A stretch of 64,000 nt of DNA from JANPCX01 sp031431125. GTDB taxonomy: Bacteria; Pseudomonadota; Gammaproteobacteria; Burkholderiales; Burkholderiaceae_C. The translations under genes and the position numbers were made by a program. This document shows, piece by piece, positions 8,355-16,472 of this stretch. The notes below the pieces were generated by a model that ran no database searches, was not told where the DNA came from, and saw nothing but the letters and a program-made list of their open reading frames with translations. How positions within the stretch are numbered: position 1 is the stretch's first letter; every line of letters begins with the position of its first letter. The stretch covers positions 1-64,000 of the forward strand of contig JANPCX010000087.1 of the NCBI GenBank assembly GCA_031431125.1. Reading direction: 5' to 3'.

Positions 8355-8804
8355 TCACTGCCAGGACCCAATCTCTGCATTGTTGCCCTCGCCGCCCACC
8401 ACACCATCGGCCCCCAGGCTGTAGACATCAATCTCGCCTTTCACGCCCGGGTTGGCGTATTGGTAAGGGCGGCCCCAGGGGTCATTGGGCAGCTTGTCCA
8501 GGTAGGGACGCCAGTTGGGCGACGCGCCCGCGGCGGGCTTAACCACCAGCGCTTGTAAGCCCGCCTCGGCCATAGGAAAACGTTGGTTGTCCAGCTTGTA
8601 AAGCTTGAGCGCCTGCATCAGGTTGTTCACATCGGTGCGTGCGGCAGTCACCCGTGCATCGTCTGCACGGTTCAGCACGTTGGGAACGATCAGCGCAGCG
8701 AGCACACCAATGATCACCAGCACCACCATCAGCTCAATCAAGGTGAAGCCGCGTTGGGTGCGGCCGGAGGCTGAACGCAGGAGTCGGGCTGGGCTGACAA
8801 GCAT
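8355..8804 (-). CDS. gspG: Type II secretion major pseudopilin GspG (first cluster)
   Basis: A 149-residue major pseudopilin. The leader ends in RGFTLIELMVVLVIIGVLAA (residues 18-37), followed by the conserved shaft residues KLYKLDNQRFPMAEAGLQAL and the C-terminal DPWGRPYQYANPG / YSLGADGVVGGEG calcium-binding region. It is first in the gspGHIJK run. The ATG at 8804 is favoured over the more upstream in-frame starts because those would intrude into the divergent promoter region shared with gspC. Confidence 0.9.
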   Translation of the reverse strand: MLVSPARLLRSASGRTQRGFTLIELMVVLVIIGVLAALIVPNVLNRADDARVTAARTDVNNLMQALKLYKLDNQRFPMAEAGLQALVVKPAAGASPNWRPYLDKLPNDPWGRPYQYANPGVKGEIDVYSLGADGVVGGEGNNAEIGSWQ

Positions 8805-8909
8805 GGGTTGTTCTGCAAAAAGTGAAGGTGTATCAACGACGGAACAATGTGACACGTACGACCTGCCACGTGCAACAAGGTTCCCTGGGCCTTGAATCAT
8901 AATCGCCCC

Positions 8910-9503
8910 ATGCTTTCACGTGTTGCTGCGTTCTTGATTTGGGCTTTGGTGGCCGCCACTGCCGTGTTTTGGTTGCTGCGCCTCACCGCCCAGGGGCCGT
9001 CGATCCGCCACGCCACCTTGGCCAGCCCCCAAGCCTTGCCCTCCCGCGCAGAGTTGTCGCGTGTGCTTGGCAGCACCCCGGTCACGGCGACAGCAGCCGC
9101 TGCATCACCAGAACTGAGCAGTCGTTTTATCCTGACGGGGGTGATGGCGCCCAAGAAGTCACCAGCAGGTAGTGCAAAGCCACAGGGCCCGGGCCCGGGA
9201 TTGGCCTTGATTGCGGTCGACGGGCAACCCGCCAAGCCCTACGCGCTGGGCGCGAAACTTGATGACAATTTGACCCTTTTGGCGGTGACACTGCGTTCTG
9301 CCTCGATAGGCCCGGAGGGTGGTTCGCCCGTGTTGACCTTGGAGTTGCCCGCTTTGCCCCCGCCCGCCACGGGCGTGTTGCCGACGCTGTCGGTGGGCCG
9401 GACGGCGCCCTTGTTCGCACCGGCACCGCCCTTGCCACCGCCTCAGGGTGACGGCAATGTGGCTCCGAACAATCCACCGCAGGTGATGCAGCGAGTGCAG
9501 TGA
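8910..9503 (+). CDS. gspC: Type II secretion inner-membrane protein GspC (first cluster)
   Basis: A 197-residue protein with one N-terminal membrane segment (AAFLIWALVAATAVFWLL) followed by a periplasmic GspC/HR-type domain: SSRFILTGVMAPKK... GLALIAVDGQPAKPYALGAKLDDNLTLL is the characteristic pattern. The C-terminus is proline-rich with no PDZ domain. GspC links the inner-membrane platform to the secretin. It is transcribed divergently from gspG, the arrangement I recall for Burkholderia gsp loci. A TTG upstream (8892) is possible, but the ATG at 8910 is preferred. Confidence 0.85.
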   Translation: MLSRVAAFLIWALVAATAVFWLLRLTAQGPSIRHATLASPQALPSRAELSRVLGSTPVTATAAAASPELSSRFILTGVMAPKKSPAGSAKPQGPGPGLALIAVDGQPAKPYALGAKLDDNLTLLAVTLRSASIGPEGGSPVLTLELPALPPPATGVLPTLSVGRTAPLFAPAPPLPPPQGDGNVAPNNPPQVMQRVQ

Positions 9504-9564
9504 GTTAGGCCGCCTCAGCTCCCAACCCAATCCAAAAGCCTGGCATCTGGCGGTGTTGCCGTGG

Positions 9565-10686
9565 TTACTCCAGCCTGAATCCAGATTTCAGCGCAGGTTC
9601 CCAACCGGCCTTGGCTTTGTTTGGCGCGGGGGGCAGGGCGTCCAAACCCGCAGGCAGTGTGGGACCCGCGTCTTCACCCTCAGCGACTTCAGTGAGCAGC
9701 GCGGCCGCGCACCGAACCAAGGGCCAAGCCAAGGTTGCACCCGTGCCGTCGATGCTTCCAATGCCCAGTTCCAGCAAGGCCGAGGCTTGGAACAGGCTCA
9801 GCGCCCTGTCCAAGCCAGGGTGGCTGTGGCTGCGGCAAAAAACGCAGTAGTCGGTGATGGCCGGTGAGATGCGCGAGGCGACCATCAAGGCCGCTAAGGC
9901 CGGAATCCCGTCCACCAAGATCAAATGCCTGCGGCTGGCCGCGACCAGCAAGGTGCCCACCATCACCGCCATCTCAAATCCGCCCAGGGCCGCCAGCAAT
10001 TCGACCGGGTCTTCCAGCTCACGGTGTCGATGTTGCGCCGCCTGCAACACCGACAGTTGGTGGGCCAAAAAATCGGGTGAAGCTGCTGGGTTGTTTTGTA
10101 GCAGTTCAGACACCGGAGTGCCCGAAAGGCTGGATATCAGCGCTGCGGCGACCTCGGGGGATCCTTCCCCAATGGCGGCGCAGGCCACCACGTTGCCGGG
10201 CAGTGAGTCACCAATCTCCATGCCCGCCCGAATAGCGGCATGCACTTGTTCAATCGACATGCCTGGTGCCACGCGTGAGTTTCTGGTGCCGTGAGCGATT
10301 TTTCGGGCCAATAGACGCGCATGGCTGCTCGTCGGTTCGGCCATGCCGCAGTCCACGACAGAAAGCTCCAGCCCATGAATGCCGGCAAACACTGACAGCG
10401 GAAGCTGCGAGGTCAACAAACGCATCACCAGCTGCATGGTGGTGGGTCGCCCAGGCTCCACGACGCTGTCGACCACCAGGCCATGGTCACCCGCAAAAAC
10501 AACCAACTGCGGTGCGCGAAAACGCGGTTTGAGGCTGTTCTGGATCAATCCCAAACGCACGGCCAATGGCACGAGCTCTCCAAGCGATCCCGCCGCATGC
10601 GCCCGGCGCCGCAGCTTGTCTCGCAGCGCGGCGTCCAGCTTTGGATTCGCGGTGGGGTTGATGAGGGAGCGGTTCGTGGACGACAT
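9565..10686 (-). CDS. CobT-family phosphoribosyltransferase, divergent (nicotinate-nucleotide-DMB type)
   Basis: A 373-residue protein of the CobT fold: FAGDHGLVVDS, ELSVVDCGM, the IAHGTRN region, ALGGFEMAVMVGTLL and ILVDGIPALAAL are all recognisable family blocks. CobT makes alpha-ribazole phosphate from nicotinate mononucleotide and dimethylbenzimidazole. Two catalytic regions differ from the classic enzyme: GEMGIGNTT is replaced by GEGSPEVAA, and GEGSGA/GEGTGA near the C-terminus reads IDGTGA, giving Asp where the general base is normally Glu. No other cobalamin genes lie nearby. Start is the ATG at 10686. The fold is sure; the exact activity is not. Confidence 0.7.
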   Translation of the reverse strand: MSSTNRSLINPTANPKLDAALRDKLRRRAHAAGSLGELVPLAVRLGLIQNSLKPRFRAPQLVVFAGDHGLVVDSVVEPGRPTTMQLVMRLLTSQLPLSVFAGIHGLELSVVDCGMAEPTSSHARLLARKIAHGTRNSRVAPGMSIEQVHAAIRAGMEIGDSLPGNVVACAAIGEGSPEVAAALISSLSGTPVSELLQNNPAASPDFLAHQLSVLQAAQHRHRELEDPVELLAALGGFEMAVMVGTLLVAASRRHLILVDGIPALAALMVASRISPAITDYCVFCRSHSHPGLDRALSLFQASALLELGIGSIDGTGATLAWPLVRCAAALLTEVAEGEDAGPTLPAGLDALPPAPNKAKAGWEPALKSGFRLE

Positions 10687-10719
10687 GAAGGGACAATTGT
10701 GCGGCTGAAGCACTACGCG

Positions 10720-12270
10720 TCAAGATGGCTGGCGCAGAAACAAACGATAGACCGGGTTGTCGGTCTCGTCTTCGTAGGCATAGTCCAGGCCGTCCAAGAA
10801 CGTACGCAAGGCCTTTTTGTCTTTCTTGGGCACCTGAATTCCCACCAAGATGCGGCCGTAGTCCGCGCCCTGGTTGCGGTAATGGAACAAGCTGATGTTC
10901 CAATCTGGATGCATGCTGGACAAAAACTTCATCAAAGCGCCGGGCCGCTCGGGGAAAACGAAGCGATAGAGGCGCTCGTCCCGGGCCGCCTCGCTGGCAC
11001 CGCCCACCATGTGCCTAAGGTGGGCCTTGGCGAGCTCGTCGTCGGTCAGGTTCAGCGTGGCAAAGCCGTGCTTTTCGAAATTCAAGGCAATTTTTTTGGA
11101 TTCGCCTCGGTTCGTGGTGGACAGACCCACGAAAACATGGGCTTGCGGGCCTTGGCCCATGCGGTAGTTGAATTCGGTGACCGAACGCGGCCCGATCAGT
11201 TCGCACAAACGTTTGAAGCTGCCTCGCGCCTCGGGGATCGTCACCGCAAACAAGGCTTCGCGTTCTTCCCCGACCTCGGCCCGCTCCGCAACAAAACGAA
11301 GTCGATCAAAATTCATGTTGGCGCCGCAGGTGATGGCCACCAAGGTCTGGTCCTTGAGTTTGTGTGTCTGCGCATATTGCTTGATCGCTGCCACACCCAG
11401 CGCGCCTGCAGGCTCCAAGATGCTGCGGGTGTCTTGGAACACATCTTTGATGGCGGCGCAGACCGCATCGGTGTCCACCAGCACAAAGTCGTCCACGAGT
11501 GCACGCGTCAAGCGAAAGGTTTCTTCTCCCACCATCTTCACCGCGGTGCCGTCTGAAAACAGACCCACGTCTTGCATCTGCACGCGTTTGCCCGCCTTCA
11601 CGGAACGTTGCATGGCGTCAGAGTCTGTCGTTTGCACACCGATCACCTTGATCTCTGGCCGGACCGCTTTGATGTAAGCCGCGACACCTGAAATCAAACC
11701 GCCACCGCCAATGGCAACAAAGACGGCGTGTATCGGCCCTTGGTGTTGGCGCAAAATTTCCATCGCTATCGTGCCTTGCCCGGCAATCACGTCGGGGTCG
11801 TCAAACGGATGCACAAAGGTCAAGCCATTGCGTTTTTCAAGTTGCAGCGCGTGCTGGTAGGCGTCCGAATAACTCTCACCCTGCAAGACGACCTGGCCAC
11901 CCAATGCCCGCACCGCGTCAATCTTCAGTTGCGGCGTTGTCACCGGCATCACGATCATGGCCGTGCAGCCGAGGTGTTTGGCGCTGAGCGCCACGCCCTG
12001 CGCGTGGTTGCCCGCTGAGGCGCAAATCACACCTTTTTTCAGCTGGGCCGCACTCAGGTGTGCCATCTTGTTGTAGGCGCCGCGCAGCTTGAAGCTGAAC
12101 ACCGCTTGCGTGTCCTCACGTTTGAGAAAAACGCGGTTCGACAGGCGTTTGGAGAGGTTGGGCGCCAGTTCCAGCGCCGTCTCGACGGCCACATCGTAGA
12201 CCCGCGCAGTGAGGATTTTTTTTAAGTAGCGCGACAAGTCGGCCGGCAAATCGAGGGGCTTGGTTTTCAC
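10720..12270 (-). CDS. ilvA: Threonine ammonia-lyase, biosynthetic (IlvA)
   Basis: A 516-residue PLP enzyme, close to the 514 of E. coli IlvA. The catalytic domain carries the PLP lysine in FSFKLRGAYNKM, the glycine-rich phosphate loop GGGGLISG and KREDTQAVFSFK. Residues from about 325 on form two ACT-like regulatory domains (FAVTIPEARGSFKRLCELIG and YRFVFPERPGALMKFL) for isoleucine feedback. It converts threonine to 2-oxobutyrate, the first step of isoleucine synthesis. The start is a GTG at 12270; reading further upstream would pass through the leader terminator at 12346-12375. The leader suggests transcription attenuation. Confidence 0.9.
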   Translation of the reverse strand: MKTKPLDLPADLSRYLKKILTARVYDVAVETALELAPNLSKRLSNRVFLKREDTQAVFSFKLRGAYNKMAHLSAAQLKKGVICASAGNHAQGVALSAKHLGCTAMIVMPVTTPQLKIDAVRALGGQVVLQGESYSDAYQHALQLEKRNGLTFVHPFDDPDVIAGQGTIAMEILRQHQGPIHAVFVAIGGGGLISGVAAYIKAVRPEIKVIGVQTTDSDAMQRSVKAGKRVQMQDVGLFSDGTAVKMVGEETFRLTRALVDDFVLVDTDAVCAAIKDVFQDTRSILEPAGALGVAAIKQYAQTHKLKDQTLVAITCGANMNFDRLRFVAERAEVGEEREALFAVTIPEARGSFKRLCELIGPRSVTEFNYRMGQGPQAHVFVGLSTTNRGESKKIALNFEKHGFATLNLTDDELAKAHLRHMVGGASEAARDERLYRFVFPERPGALMKFLSSMHPDWNISLFHYRNQGADYGRILVGIQVPKKDKKALRTFLDGLDYAYEDETDNPVYRLFLRQPS

Positions 12271-12345
12271 GGTGACATCAGACTGTGGAAGCCGCCGGAT
12301 GATACGGGAGGGCTGCCAGAAGCAGCGCGAGCAGCGGCCGTCCAG

Positions 12346-12419
12346 AAAAAAGCCCAGAGCATTGCTGCCCTGGGCTGAATCCACCAAGAGGAGGTGGAGG
12401 AGACAACCGGCGGAGTCAT
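12346..12419 (-). promoter_or_regulatory. Attenuator-like leader of ilvA: two hairpins and a U run
   Basis: In the leader RNA (minus strand) a 6-bp hairpin UCCACC/GGUGGA (12380-12398) is followed directly by a 9-bp hairpin GCCCAGGGC-AGCAAU-GCUCUGGGC (12352-12375, one G-U pair) and UUUUUU (12346-12351), a classic intrinsic terminator placed 75 bases upstream of the ilvA GTG. An ATG at 12419 opens a leader frame beginning MTPPVVSSTSSWW that runs through the hairpins. It has Val, Thr and Trp codons but no Ile run, so whether it senses an amino acid through this frame is uncertain. Confidence 0.65.
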
Positions 12420-12606
12420 GTCAAACCCCATGCATAGCAGTGTAGTGGCATAAATGCTGCGCCGCAATATAAATACCTCGTTGCGTTTGCATGCAGTCAT
12501 GCATGCCCGGTATTCCGTCGCGATTCGATGAGAATCCGCGAGGGGCGGCACAATTCAACCCAGCTGACACGCGCAGGGCGTACGGCGCGTTTTTTGGACT
12601 TAAAGC

Positions 12607-13038
12607 ATGGAATGCACCATCAACTGGCAGCCACAATCGGGCATGACCTTTGTCGCTGAAACTGGCAGCGGCCACCTGATCGCTATGGACGGCGCACCCG
12701 ACGGAGGCGGACGAAACTTGGCGCCACGTCCAATGGAAACTGTGCTCGCAGGCACAGGGGGCTGTACCGCCTACGACGTGGTTCTGATACTCAAGCGCGG
12801 TCGCCATGATGTGCGCAATTGCCAGGTCAAGATCACCGCCCAACGTGCCGAGGTAGACCCCAAGGTGTTTACCCACATTCACATGCATTTCACCGTGACC
12901 GGGCACAACCTGTCCGAGGCTGCGGTGGCGCGAGCGATTGAAATGTCGCACGAGAAGTACTGCTCGGCCAGCATCATGCTGGCCAAAACGGCCGAGATCA
13001 CCACCAACTTTGAGATTGTTGCTGCTGATCTGAAATGA
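12607..13038 (+). CDS. OsmC/Ohr family protein
   Basis: A 143-residue protein with the OsmC-family layout: RPMETVLAGTGGCTAYDVVLIL carries the first conserved Cys, and SHEKYCSASIML the second, with a conserved Glu nearby. OsmC proteins are dimeric thiol peroxidases; this subtype (YhfA-like, C-terminal domain like VxIxxxR absent) is less well characterised. It is divergent from ilvA and ends in a strong hairpin terminator. Cytoplasmic; no signal peptide. Confidence 0.85.
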   Translation: MECTINWQPQSGMTFVAETGSGHLIAMDGAPDGGGRNLAPRPMETVLAGTGGCTAYDVVLILKRGRHDVRNCQVKITAQRAEVDPKVFTHIHMHFTVTGHNLSEAAVARAIEMSHEKYCSASIMLAKTAEITTNFEIVAADLK

Positions 13039-13072
13039 AAACGCCCCGGTCGTGGCAGAGCGTTTTCAGATC
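13036..13072. terminator. Bidirectional terminator between osmC-like gene and porin
   Basis: A 9-bp stem TGAAAACGC (13036-13044) / GCGTTTTCA (13060-13068) around a 15-base loop, with a T-rich stretch on the right flank. It lies between two convergent genes and can serve both. Confidence 0.6.
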
Positions 13073-13091
13073 TTTTCAGCGAACTATGGCA

Positions 13092-14036
13092 TCAGAAATT
13101 GTGCCGCACGCCCAGGGCCACTGAGCGGAAATCACCACCATACACCGCTGCTTTGCCATCATCCACTTTGGTGACGAACGCATACGCCTTGGTGCGCTTG
13201 CTCAGGTTGTAGTTGTAGCCAATGGTTGCCTGGGTGGCTTTGCTGTCGGCGACGTCTTTGCGTTTGCCGATTTGACCCACGTTGACGTGAAACTCTGAAG
13301 CACCGATCGTGTAGCTCGCAGACAAACGCACTTGCGTCGCTTTCTTGGCGTAAGACAAGTCTTCATCGCTGGCCACATAGCCAGCAATACCGAAGCCACC
13401 GATGGAGTAGTTGGCGCGAACAGAAACAAGATTGCCATCGCCCTTCTTCACATAACCGGCGCCCAAGCCGAAGTTCCCGGCCGCGTAGTCGGCTGCGATG
13501 TCGATGATGTCCTTGGCACCAGCGGCCTTGCTCTCTTTCAGTTGGACGTTACCGTAGAAAGTGACTCCACCGAATGTCGGCGAAATATATCCAACGGCGT
13601 TGTTGAGGCGTCCAAAACCACCCCAGAAGGCGTTCGAGGATGAGCCTGTACCGTGGTTGTGGTTGTCGGTGTAGTCGTCGGTGTAGTCGAACGCGGTTTC
13701 GTTGTAGGTGCCCATGCGAACCGTACCGAAGCCGCCGCTGAGGTTGACCTCAGCGCGGCGACCGAAAATTTTCCCAGTTTGGGAGATGACACCGGTGTCA
13801 GACGCGAAGCCATTCTCAAGGGCAAAACCAGCTTTCAGGCCGCCACCCAGGTCCTCAGAGCCTTTCAAGCCCCAGCGTGAGCTGTTGTTTGCCACCACAG
13901 TAACGGCACTGGCGGTGCCAATTTTCTGATTCTCTACGGTGGTGTTGATGCGGCCATAGAGGGTCACATTGCTCTGGGCCAAGGCCGATGTGGAGCCGAT
14001 AGCGGCCAATGCGATGAATGCGAGTGATCGTTTCAT
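13092..14036 (-). CDS. Trimeric outer-membrane porin (Porin_4 / OmpC-like), first copy
   Basis: A 314-residue general porin. A signal peptide of about 20 residues ends ALAQS, then NVTLYGRINTTVEN, SSRWGLKGSEDLGGGLKAGFALENGF and the C-terminal YGGDFRSVALGVRHNF with terminal Phe, the BAM-recognition residue. It would form a 16-stranded diffusion pore. The ATG at 14036 has AAGGA upstream and begins the signal peptide directly; a longer frame upstream is discarded. Two more porins lie at 15.3 and 16.5 kb. The 250 bases upstream are AT-rich and hold its promoter and the coq7 3' end; nothing else is seen there. Confidence 0.9.
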   Translation of the reverse strand: MKRSLAFIALAAIGSTSALAQSNVTLYGRINTTVENQKIGTASAVTVVANNSSRWGLKGSEDLGGGLKAGFALENGFASDTGVISQTGKIFGRRAEVNLSGGFGTVRMGTYNETAFDYTDDYTDNHNHGTGSSSNAFWGGFGRLNNAVGYISPTFGGVTFYGNVQLKESKAAGAKDIIDIAADYAAGNFGLGAGYVKKGDGNLVSVRANYSIGGFGIAGYVASDEDLSYAKKATQVRLSASYTIGASEFHVNVGQIGKRKDVADSKATQATIGYNYNLSKRTKAYAFVTKVDDGKAAVYGGDFRSVALGVRHNF

Positions 14037-14287
14037 TGAAGTTCCTTTGAGGGATGTTGGACTAATGGGCGCGCTGCGCAACGAATCGTCTGGAGGAAAC
14101 GTCAAATCGCAGCCCGTGTGCCGATGTTAAATACGCCAAAGGTTGTGTGGAATGGGAACTTTCATAAATCCTGCATCTCAACAAATTTATGGAACAAAAA
14201 CGAGACAAAGATCTAAAAGATAGCAATTTAGTGAAAAATCCAGTGGGCTAGTAGGTATTGTCGCGATCAACTGTTTTTTTTATGTCG

Positions 14288-14911
14288 CTAAAGTTTTAGT
14301 GCAGAGGTAGTCATTAGTTTGGCCGCGAGGCGCATGGCGACGCGAACGGCTGGCGGCAATGGTTGAGCCCCGGCCAGGTTGGCTTCTCGGGCGTGTATTG
14401 CTTCATCGGCACACATTTGGGTCAGGATCGCCCTAGATGTTGCGTCACCCATTGGGAGTTTGTTCAGATGCTCATGAAGGTGCTGTTCCACCTGGTTTTC
14501 GGTCTCGGAGACGAAACCCAAGCTGATCGATTCGCTTGCGCGACCGGCGACGAGCCCTATCGCAAAAGCGCCGGCGTACCAAAGTGGGTTCAAAAGACTG
14601 GGTCGTGTGCCCAGCTCGTTCAGTCGTTGGGACGTCCAAGCGAGGTGGTCCATTTCGTCTCTGCCGGCATGCGCGAATTGCTCCTTCAGTGCAGGATTTC
14701 GGGTCACCAAGCCTTGGGCGCTGTACATCGCCTGGGCGCAGACTTCCCCAACATGGTTGACGCGCATCAGTTCTCCAGACAGTTTCTTTTCGGTCGCGCT
14801 GAGCTGGTCTTCGGTTTGGGGCCGAGGGCGGGGGCGGCTGCCGCGTGGTGTTGTGTTCAGGGTTCGCAGAGCCGTGTCTGCGATGGTGGCTAAATTGTCC
14901 AAAAAATCCAT
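14288..14911 (-). CDS. coq7: 2-polyprenyl-3-methyl-6-methoxy-1,4-benzoquinone monooxygenase (Coq7 family)
   Basis: A 207-residue diiron hydroxylase. The ligands can be read directly: NHVGEVCAQAMY gives the first Glu, GRDEMDHLAW the ExxH, ETENQVEQHLHEHL the next Glu, and ADEAIHA the last ExxH. It carries out the penultimate hydroxylation of ubiquinone synthesis (the UbiF step) in many betaproteobacteria. It is peripheral to the inner membrane. The start is the ATG at 14911. It is divergent from the second porin. Confidence 0.92.
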   Translation of the reverse strand: MDFLDNLATIADTALRTLNTTPRGSRPRPRPQTEDQLSATEKKLSGELMRVNHVGEVCAQAMYSAQGLVTRNPALKEQFAHAGRDEMDHLAWTSQRLNELGTRPSLLNPLWYAGAFAIGLVAGRASESISLGFVSETENQVEQHLHEHLNKLPMGDATSRAILTQMCADEAIHAREANLAGAQPLPPAVRVAMRLAAKLMTTSALKL

Positions 14912-15257
14912 GGTGTGTACGCCTATTTTGATGTTGACGGCTCATGCCCGATGTGGCGCGGGTTTACCCGCGTATTTTGACCGCCAATGGCGCGGTGAAC
15001 GGCGAAGCATGGGGCGGGAAAACATGTAACAGGAGACCTCAATCTGCCGCAGATCATCCTCTCAAGGGACGTGTAAGCAACACCTTGTGTCGCTTCGTTG
15101 TTCGTGGACAACATGCGACGGGTTTTTATGACCCCAAGGCTTCTCAAGGAGGGCCCCGTCTGGTGGAATACGTGCAACTTCCGAAACGGGGGTTCGGCCC
15201 GGTGAGCATTTTTGCGTCTTCACCGGGACCTCTTGTCTAACCTAGGAGATCGTTGCA
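14912..15257 (+). promoter_or_regulatory. Intergenic region with the 5' leader of the second porin
   Basis: 346 bases without a convincing gene between divergent coq7 and porin. The porin Shine-Dalgarno AGGAGA lies at 15244-15249. A hairpin CCCGGTGA (15198-15205) / TCACCGGG (15220-15227) sits about 30 bases before the start codon and has no U run, so it is a possible mRNA-stabilising or regulatory structure rather than a terminator. No clear promoter was recognised. Confidence 0.4.
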
Positions 15258-16310
15258 ATGAAAAAATCTCTTCTCGCCCTGGCAGTGCTGGGTGCTTTCG
15301 CTGGTTCCACTGTGGCCCAGTCTTCCGTCACCTTGTACGGTGTGGCTGATGCCAACTTCACAAGCCAAAAGGGTGGTGCCAACACCCTTAACTCTATTGG
15401 CTCTGGTGGCCTGCAAGGTAGCCGTTGGGGTATGCGTGGTACTGAAGACCTCGGCGGTGGCTTGAAGGCTAACTTCGCTTTGGAGTCTGGTTTCAACATT
15501 GATGGCGGCACCAGCGCTCAAGGCGGCCGTTTGTTTGGCCGTGCTGCTTGGGTCGGTGTGGGTGGTGGTTTCGGAGAATTCCGTATTGGTCGTCACTTGA
15601 CGCCTATCGGTATCGCTACCGACGAAACCGGCCCAATGTCGACCAAGAGCGCCGACATCATGGCTGTTGCGAAAACCCTCGGTGCTGATGGCGCGTATCG
15701 CACTGACAATTCGATCAACTACCTGACCCCGAAACTCGGTGGTTTGACTGCGCACCTGCAGTACTCCACCCAAGTGAACGGGGCCGAAGTTGCTGGTCTC
15801 AACAAGAATGTTGGTCAGCACATGGGCCTGAGCGTCATTTACACGGGCGGCCCTGTTGTGGCTGGCCTGGCCTACTTGGAAATCAAAGACACGGTTGCTC
15901 AAACATTGCCTTCACTGGCTGGCGCGGGCAACCAAAAAGCTAAGGGCTTGTTCGTGTTTGGTGGTTTCGACTTCAAGGTCGCCGCAATTAAGGTGGCTTA
16001 CAACAAGGACGACTTGGGTCTGGCCAAAGATCCTACGACCATTGGTGTGTCGGTTGAGGCGCCTCTGGGGCCAATCAGTCTGTCGGCTGCTTTTGGTCAA
16101 GCCAAGGACACCAAGGGCATCTCAGGTGGAGCGTCTGATGACGCTAACATTTACACCGTCCAGGCTGTTTACAACCTGTCTAAGCGTACCGCACTGTACG
16201 CTTTCTACACTGGTGTGGATAACGACGCTAATGCCAACCTGGGCTTTAACAGCCCAGCGGTTGACAAGCGTTCGACCCAGCTCCAGCTGGGTCTGCGTCA
16301 CCGCTTCTGA
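15258..16310 (+). CDS. Trimeric outer-membrane porin, second copy
   Basis: A 350-residue porin with signal peptide MKKSLLALAVLGAFAGSTVAQ, then SSVTLYGVADANFTSQKGG, the family block GSRWGMRGTEDLGGGLKANF and the terminal STQLQLGLRHRF. Codon use is strongly biased and the gene has a good Shine-Dalgarno (AGGAGA) and a strong terminator, consistent with a major outer-membrane protein. It differs from the first copy throughout, so the three genes are old paralogues, not a recent duplication. Confidence 0.92.
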   Translation: MKKSLLALAVLGAFAGSTVAQSSVTLYGVADANFTSQKGGANTLNSIGSGGLQGSRWGMRGTEDLGGGLKANFALESGFNIDGGTSAQGGRLFGRAAWVGVGGGFGEFRIGRHLTPIGIATDETGPMSTKSADIMAVAKTLGADGAYRTDNSINYLTPKLGGLTAHLQYSTQVNGAEVAGLNKNVGQHMGLSVIYTGGPVVAGLAYLEIKDTVAQTLPSLAGAGNQKAKGLFVFGGFDFKVAAIKVAYNKDDLGLAKDPTTIGVSVEAPLGPISLSAAFGQAKDTKGISGGASDDANIYTVQAVYNLSKRTALYAFYTGVDNDANANLGFNSPAVDKRSTQLQLGLRHRF

Positions 16311-16331
16311 TCAATCCTTTCTCAGGACTCA

Positions 16332-16359
16332 AAAGGCGCCCACCGGGCGCCTTTTTTTT
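16332..16359 (+). terminator. Intrinsic terminator of the second porin
   Basis: A 10-bp stem AAAGGCGCCC / GGGCGCCTTT with a 3-base loop, followed by a run of eight T (16352-16359), 22 bases after the stop codon. Confidence 0.9.
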
Positions 16360-16446
16360 GCGAATTGCTGCGCCGCAGTTAAGGGAAACTGAGCGTGAAA
16401 ATCCCGCAACATTCGTGCCCATGACTGGGCTGAAGCGATCAAAATA

Positions 16447-16458
16447 GAACGATCGTTC
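16447..16458. promoter_or_regulatory. Perfect 12-bp palindrome upstream of the third porin, possible operator
   Basis: GAACGATCGTTC is perfectly self-complementary and lies 14 bases before the ATG of the third porin, just ahead of its Shine-Dalgarno. Palindromes of this form are typical of TetR-family operators. No regulator gene is adjacent, so the binding protein is unknown. Confidence 0.4.
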
Positions 16459-16472
16459 ACTTGGAGAACTCG

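Noticed and set aside
14912..15257. A small gene in the leader of the second porin (an open frame from 14944)
   Set aside because: No domain, no conserved feature and no good ribosome-binding site; it runs into the porin leader.
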